Of a stretch of DNA of 64,000 bases, positions 61,742 to 64,000 are shown piece by piece. The stretch spans positions 1-64,000 of the forward strand of contig NZ_BCNM01000029.1 in assembly GCF_001514495.1 (NCBI RefSeq), written 5' to 3'. Made by a program: the position numbers and the translations under genes. Numbering within the stretch: the first letter of the stretch is position 1; each line of letters begins with the position of its first letter. The DNA is from Paenibacillus pabuli NBRC 13638. GTDB lineage: Bacteria; Bacillota; Bacilli; Paenibacillales; Paenibacillaceae. The notes beneath the pieces were generated by a model, which was not told where the DNA came from, did no database searches, and saw only the letters and a program-made list of their open reading frames with translations.

Positions 61742-62473
61742 GTGGCCAATATACACAAAAAAATTTTATTGATAGACCATGAAACTAGAATTCGAGTGCT
61801 GATGAGAAGGTATTTGGAAAAAGAGGGTTTCATTGTGGACGAAGCCTCCAGTGGAGGCCAAGCCATTCAGAAATGTTATTTAAACAATGGAAATTACGAT
61901 CTGATGTTGCTTGATTTATCGTTGCCCGATATGAATGGGATTGAGATCTGCAAATATATGAAGCACAACTATCATGAGATTCCGATCATCATGTTGTCTG
62001 AGTATTCCGAAGAAAAGGATCGAATCGAAGGTTTCAAGGCAGGAGCCGACGATTATGTTTCCAAACCGTTCAGCCCTAGAGAAGTTGTCCTGCGTATTCA
62101 AAGTATTGTGGCTCGCACACAAGGAATCAGCTTGCATGATTTTAAAAGCACATCAAGCAACGAGGTCCTTATCGACGAGATTCTGATCCAACCTTCTGCT
62201 CGGCGTGTTTTGGTTCAAGATAATGAAGTACATCTGACGCCAAAAGAATACGATTTACTCTATTTTCTCGCTACACATCAGGAAAGAGCGTTTTCCCGAG
62301 AAGAATTGCTTATCCAAGTATGGAAGTCATCTCACAAAGAAATTTATGATCAACGTACTATCGATACTCACATCAAACGATTGCGCGAAAAGCTTTTTGC
62401 CCAATATTCAAAAGGAAATGAGTTCATTCAGACTTTATGGGGATACGGATATAGGTTCCGGAGTCCGGAGTGA
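61742..62473 (+). CDS. OmpR-family response regulator
   Basis: The protein is 243 residues. The receiver domain (1-120) has phospho-acceptor D58 in LMLLDLSLPDMNG and K108 in YVSKPF; the acidic pocket reads D12-H13-E14 instead of two adjacent acids. The C-terminal OmpR winged helix (about 150-240) reads LTPKEYDLLYFLATHQERAF and RTIDTHIKRLREKL, ending WGYGYRF. GTG 61742 follows GGAGGGGAAG. No OmpR-type sensor kinase lies beside it; the next gene is a NarL-type kinase, so its partner may be elsewhere or the three proteins may form one branched system. Confidence 0.88.
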   Translation: MANIHKKILLIDHETRIRVLMRRYLEKEGFIVDEASSGGQAIQKCYLNNGNYDLMLLDLSLPDMNGIEICKYMKHNYHEIPIIMLSEYSEEKDRIEGFKAGADDYVSKPFSPREVVLRIQSIVARTQGISLHDFKSTSSNEVLIDEILIQPSARRVLVQDNEVHLTPKEYDLLYFLATHQERAFSREELLIQVWKSSHKEIYDQRTIDTHIKRLREKLFAQYSKGNEFIQTLWGYGYRFRSPE

Positions 62474-62514
62474 TCGCCATCTTAAATTGGATTACAGATT
62501 GTGAGGAGTAACCT

Positions 62515-63354
62515 ATGTCTTATAAACAAATCAAATGGATGATTCTGTTCATTCCAACTTTCACTGTTGCCATCTGGGAATATGTCAGACATCAATTCCT
62601 TTTACCCTATATCTCAATGGACTTAGGCAATTGGTTAACGCCGGTTCTAGTGTATGTCGTCAGTATCACACTATTAACCCAACTATTTCGCATTTTAGAA
62701 AAAATACAGAAGGAATTGGAAACGGAACGCTCCGAAAAAGCTGCGCTTGAAGCACGCGAACAACTTGCACGAGAGCTTCACGATGGGATTGCTCAATCCC
62801 TTTTTTTGCTGTCAGTCAAGGCCGAAAAGTTAGAAAAGGGAAGTAACGAGAAACAGCAGGAACAGAACATTTTGTCCATCCGCAAAACGATTCATGAAGT
62901 GAACCGTTATGTAAGGCAAGCGATCACCAATCTTCGTCTCGATCGGGATGTAAGTCAATCCTCCACGCCAATATCATCAACACTTGTGGAACAAGTTCAT
63001 GTCATGGCCAAGGACGTACGTACGCAAATCAATATTCATTGGGAATTAAAAGATCACCAGCTAGATGAAAAAGAAAAGGTTGAACTGCTAGCCTGTATTC
63101 GAGAAGCGCTCATCAACATGAACAAGTATGCTTCTGCCACAGCAGGATCAATTACAGCGATAGGAATGAGCCATAGTTGGAAGGTTACAGTTAAGGATAA
63201 CGGAAAAGGGTTCGATGGCGATCCGTTTGCCAAAAAAGGAAAATTCGGTCTACGTATTATGAAAGAACGCTGCAATGAGATGGGATGGATCATGAACATG
63301 TATCGAGAGGACAGAGAGACGATCGTTGAGATTCACAAGGGGGCTCTAACATGA
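62515..63354 (+). CDS. NarL-class sensor histidine kinase
   Basis: The protein is 279 residues. Two membrane segments (about 8-27 and 42-60) are followed by a coiled-coil linker and the HisKA_3 box QLARELHDGIAQSLFLL with phospho-accepting H89. The ATPase domain shows an N-box INMNKYASA and DNGKGFDGDPFAKKGKFGLR. There is almost no extracellular loop, so sensing may be within the membrane or through a partner. The ATG follows GTGAGGAG. It overlaps the next gene by 4 bp (ATGA), pairing it with the NarL-type regulator. Confidence 0.9.
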   Translation: MSYKQIKWMILFIPTFTVAIWEYVRHQFLLPYISMDLGNWLTPVLVYVVSITLLTQLFRILEKIQKELETERSEKAALEAREQLARELHDGIAQSLFLLSVKAEKLEKGSNEKQQEQNILSIRKTIHEVNRYVRQAITNLRLDRDVSQSSTPISSTLVEQVHVMAKDVRTQINIHWELKDHQLDEKEKVELLACIREALINMNKYASATAGSITAIGMSHSWKVTVKDNGKGFDGDPFAKKGKFGLRIMKERCNEMGWIMNMYREDRETIVEIHKGALT

Positions 63355-64000
63355 CATTAACCACCACAACAAGAGTCTTGGTTGTTGATGATCATGCACA
63401 TGCAAGGGAAGCTATCCGTGAGATTTTGGAAATGGATAACCACTTTAACGTTATCGGTATCGTCTCTAACGGTCAAGAAGCAATCGACTTCATGGAAAAG
63501 TGGCTTCCAGACCTTATTTTAATGGATATTCAAATGCCAGTCTTGGATGGACTGGAGGCAACTCGCAGAATCAAGCTTACGTTTCCTTATGTGAAAATTG
63601 TCATGATAACTGTGTCGGACGATATGCTTCATTTGCTGGAAGCTCTAAAACGCGGAGCCCAAGGTTATCTGCTTAAAAATCTGGAGCCCTCGACATGGCT
63701 AGAGTACTTACATTCAATTATTAACGAGGAAGCTCCATTGTCAAGGGACGTGGCTTATCAAATTCTGAAGGAAGTCAATGTGATAGAACACAAGGAGCCC
63801 ATTGTTAAACTTACAACCAGGGAACTGGAGATTTTATATGGAGTGGCAGCTGGATGGACGAATAAAGAGATTGCAGGTAAATGTGATATCTCGGAATACA
63901 CGGTTAAGAATCATCTGAAAAACATTTTACAAAAGTTACAGTTACAAAATCGGGTTCAACTTACACGTTACGCATTGGAACAGGGGCTTGTATCGGAGTC
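63351..64000 (+). CDS. NarL/LuxR-family response regulator, runs off the right edge
   Basis: At least 216 residues are in the window with no stop. The receiver domain starts TRVLVVDDHAHAREAI, has phospho-acceptor D59 in LPDLILMDIQMP, and continues VIMITVSDD-type strands and AQGYLLKNLEPS. The LuxR-type helix-turn-helix follows (LTTRELEILYGVAAGWTNKE; ISEYTVKNHLKNIL). Normal members are about 215-225 residues, so only a few C-terminal residues are missing. It is translationally coupled to the kinase gene and should be its direct output. Confidence 0.9.
   Translation, partial: MTLTTTTRVLVVDDHAHAREAIREILEMDNHFNVIGIVSNGQEAIDFMEKWLPDLILMDIQMPVLDGLEATRRIKLTFPYVKIVMITVSDDMLHLLEALKRGAQGYLLKNLEPSTWLEYLHSIINEEAPLSRDVAYQILKEVNVIEHKEPIVKLTTRELEILYGVAAGWTNKEIAGKCDISEYTVKNHLKNILQKLQLQNRVQLTRYALEQGLVSE

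Overview
The window looks like a chromosomal accessory region of a low-to-moderate GC, Gram-positive, spore-forming bacterium, most likely Paenibacillus or a close relative. The reasons are strong AAGGAGG-type ribosome binding sites with GTG and TTG starts, a bacillithiol-type bacilliredoxin (YtxJ/BrxC), LplABC/YtdP-type sugar uptake genes, LicT/BglP/BglH-type beta-glucoside genes, and an Lgt remnant of Paenibacillus type. No rRNA, tRNA, CRISPR array or intact transposase was seen.

Layout. 1-3.6 kb: end of an FGE-sulfatase-domain gene, a DUF2268 protease plus TipAS-type MerR regulator behind a textbook MerR promoter, and a P-loop kinase. 3.8-9.7 kb: IS66 transposase remnant, an AraR-like GntR/LacI hybrid repressor divergent from a sugar ABC importer and a GH43 arabinosidase. 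9.7-11.5 kb: dead quinone oxidoreductase and a repeat-rich gene desert. 11.5-14.9 kb: AraC regulator divergent from a DUF2264 plus GH88 (unsaturated uronide) operon. 15.5-21.8 kb: a visibly GC-richer block with an LplB/LplC/LplA-type importer and its membrane-bound AraC regulator. 22.3-29.3 kb: unknown 225-aa gene, a decaying RiPP-type locus (TPR protein, MFS exporter, frameshifted LanB-type dehydratase), a methyltransferase remnant, and a putative spore-surface protein. 29.7-32.2 kb: GntR regulator and ilvD. 32.3-46.4 kb: small accessory genes (two MFS exporters, GNAT, VOC, DinB, aminoglycoside-phosphotransferase-like, MBL, LLM oxidoreductase, small lipoproteins) mixed with many gene remnants. 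46.4-57.1 kb: beta-glucoside metabolism (LacI/GH4 and licT-bglP-bglH) surrounding a GntR-controlled thiol-redox operon. 57.2-64 kb: isochorismatase/Lrp pair, ArsR plus a four-domain CoA-disulfide reductase, and a three-gene two-component cluster running off the right edge.

Two interspersed repeat families dominate the intergenic space. Family R1 is a three-hairpin element bounded by CTAACGGG motifs. Family R2 is built from GGGACAAGAAC units and sits in several places between the left and right halves of an R1 element. Gene decay (IS66, quinone reductase, methyltransferase twice, AraC, ABC ATPase, HxlR, Lgt, LicT) concentrates around these repeats, which suggests a recombination-prone region.

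Themes: the carbohydrate modules are each paired with their own local regulator, with operators visible for several; the redox and sulfur genes (BrxC, OsmC, thioredoxin, rhodanese-like, CoA-disulfide reductase with rhodanese, TusA and DsrE domains) form a second theme. All functions are read from motifs by eye; no database search was run.
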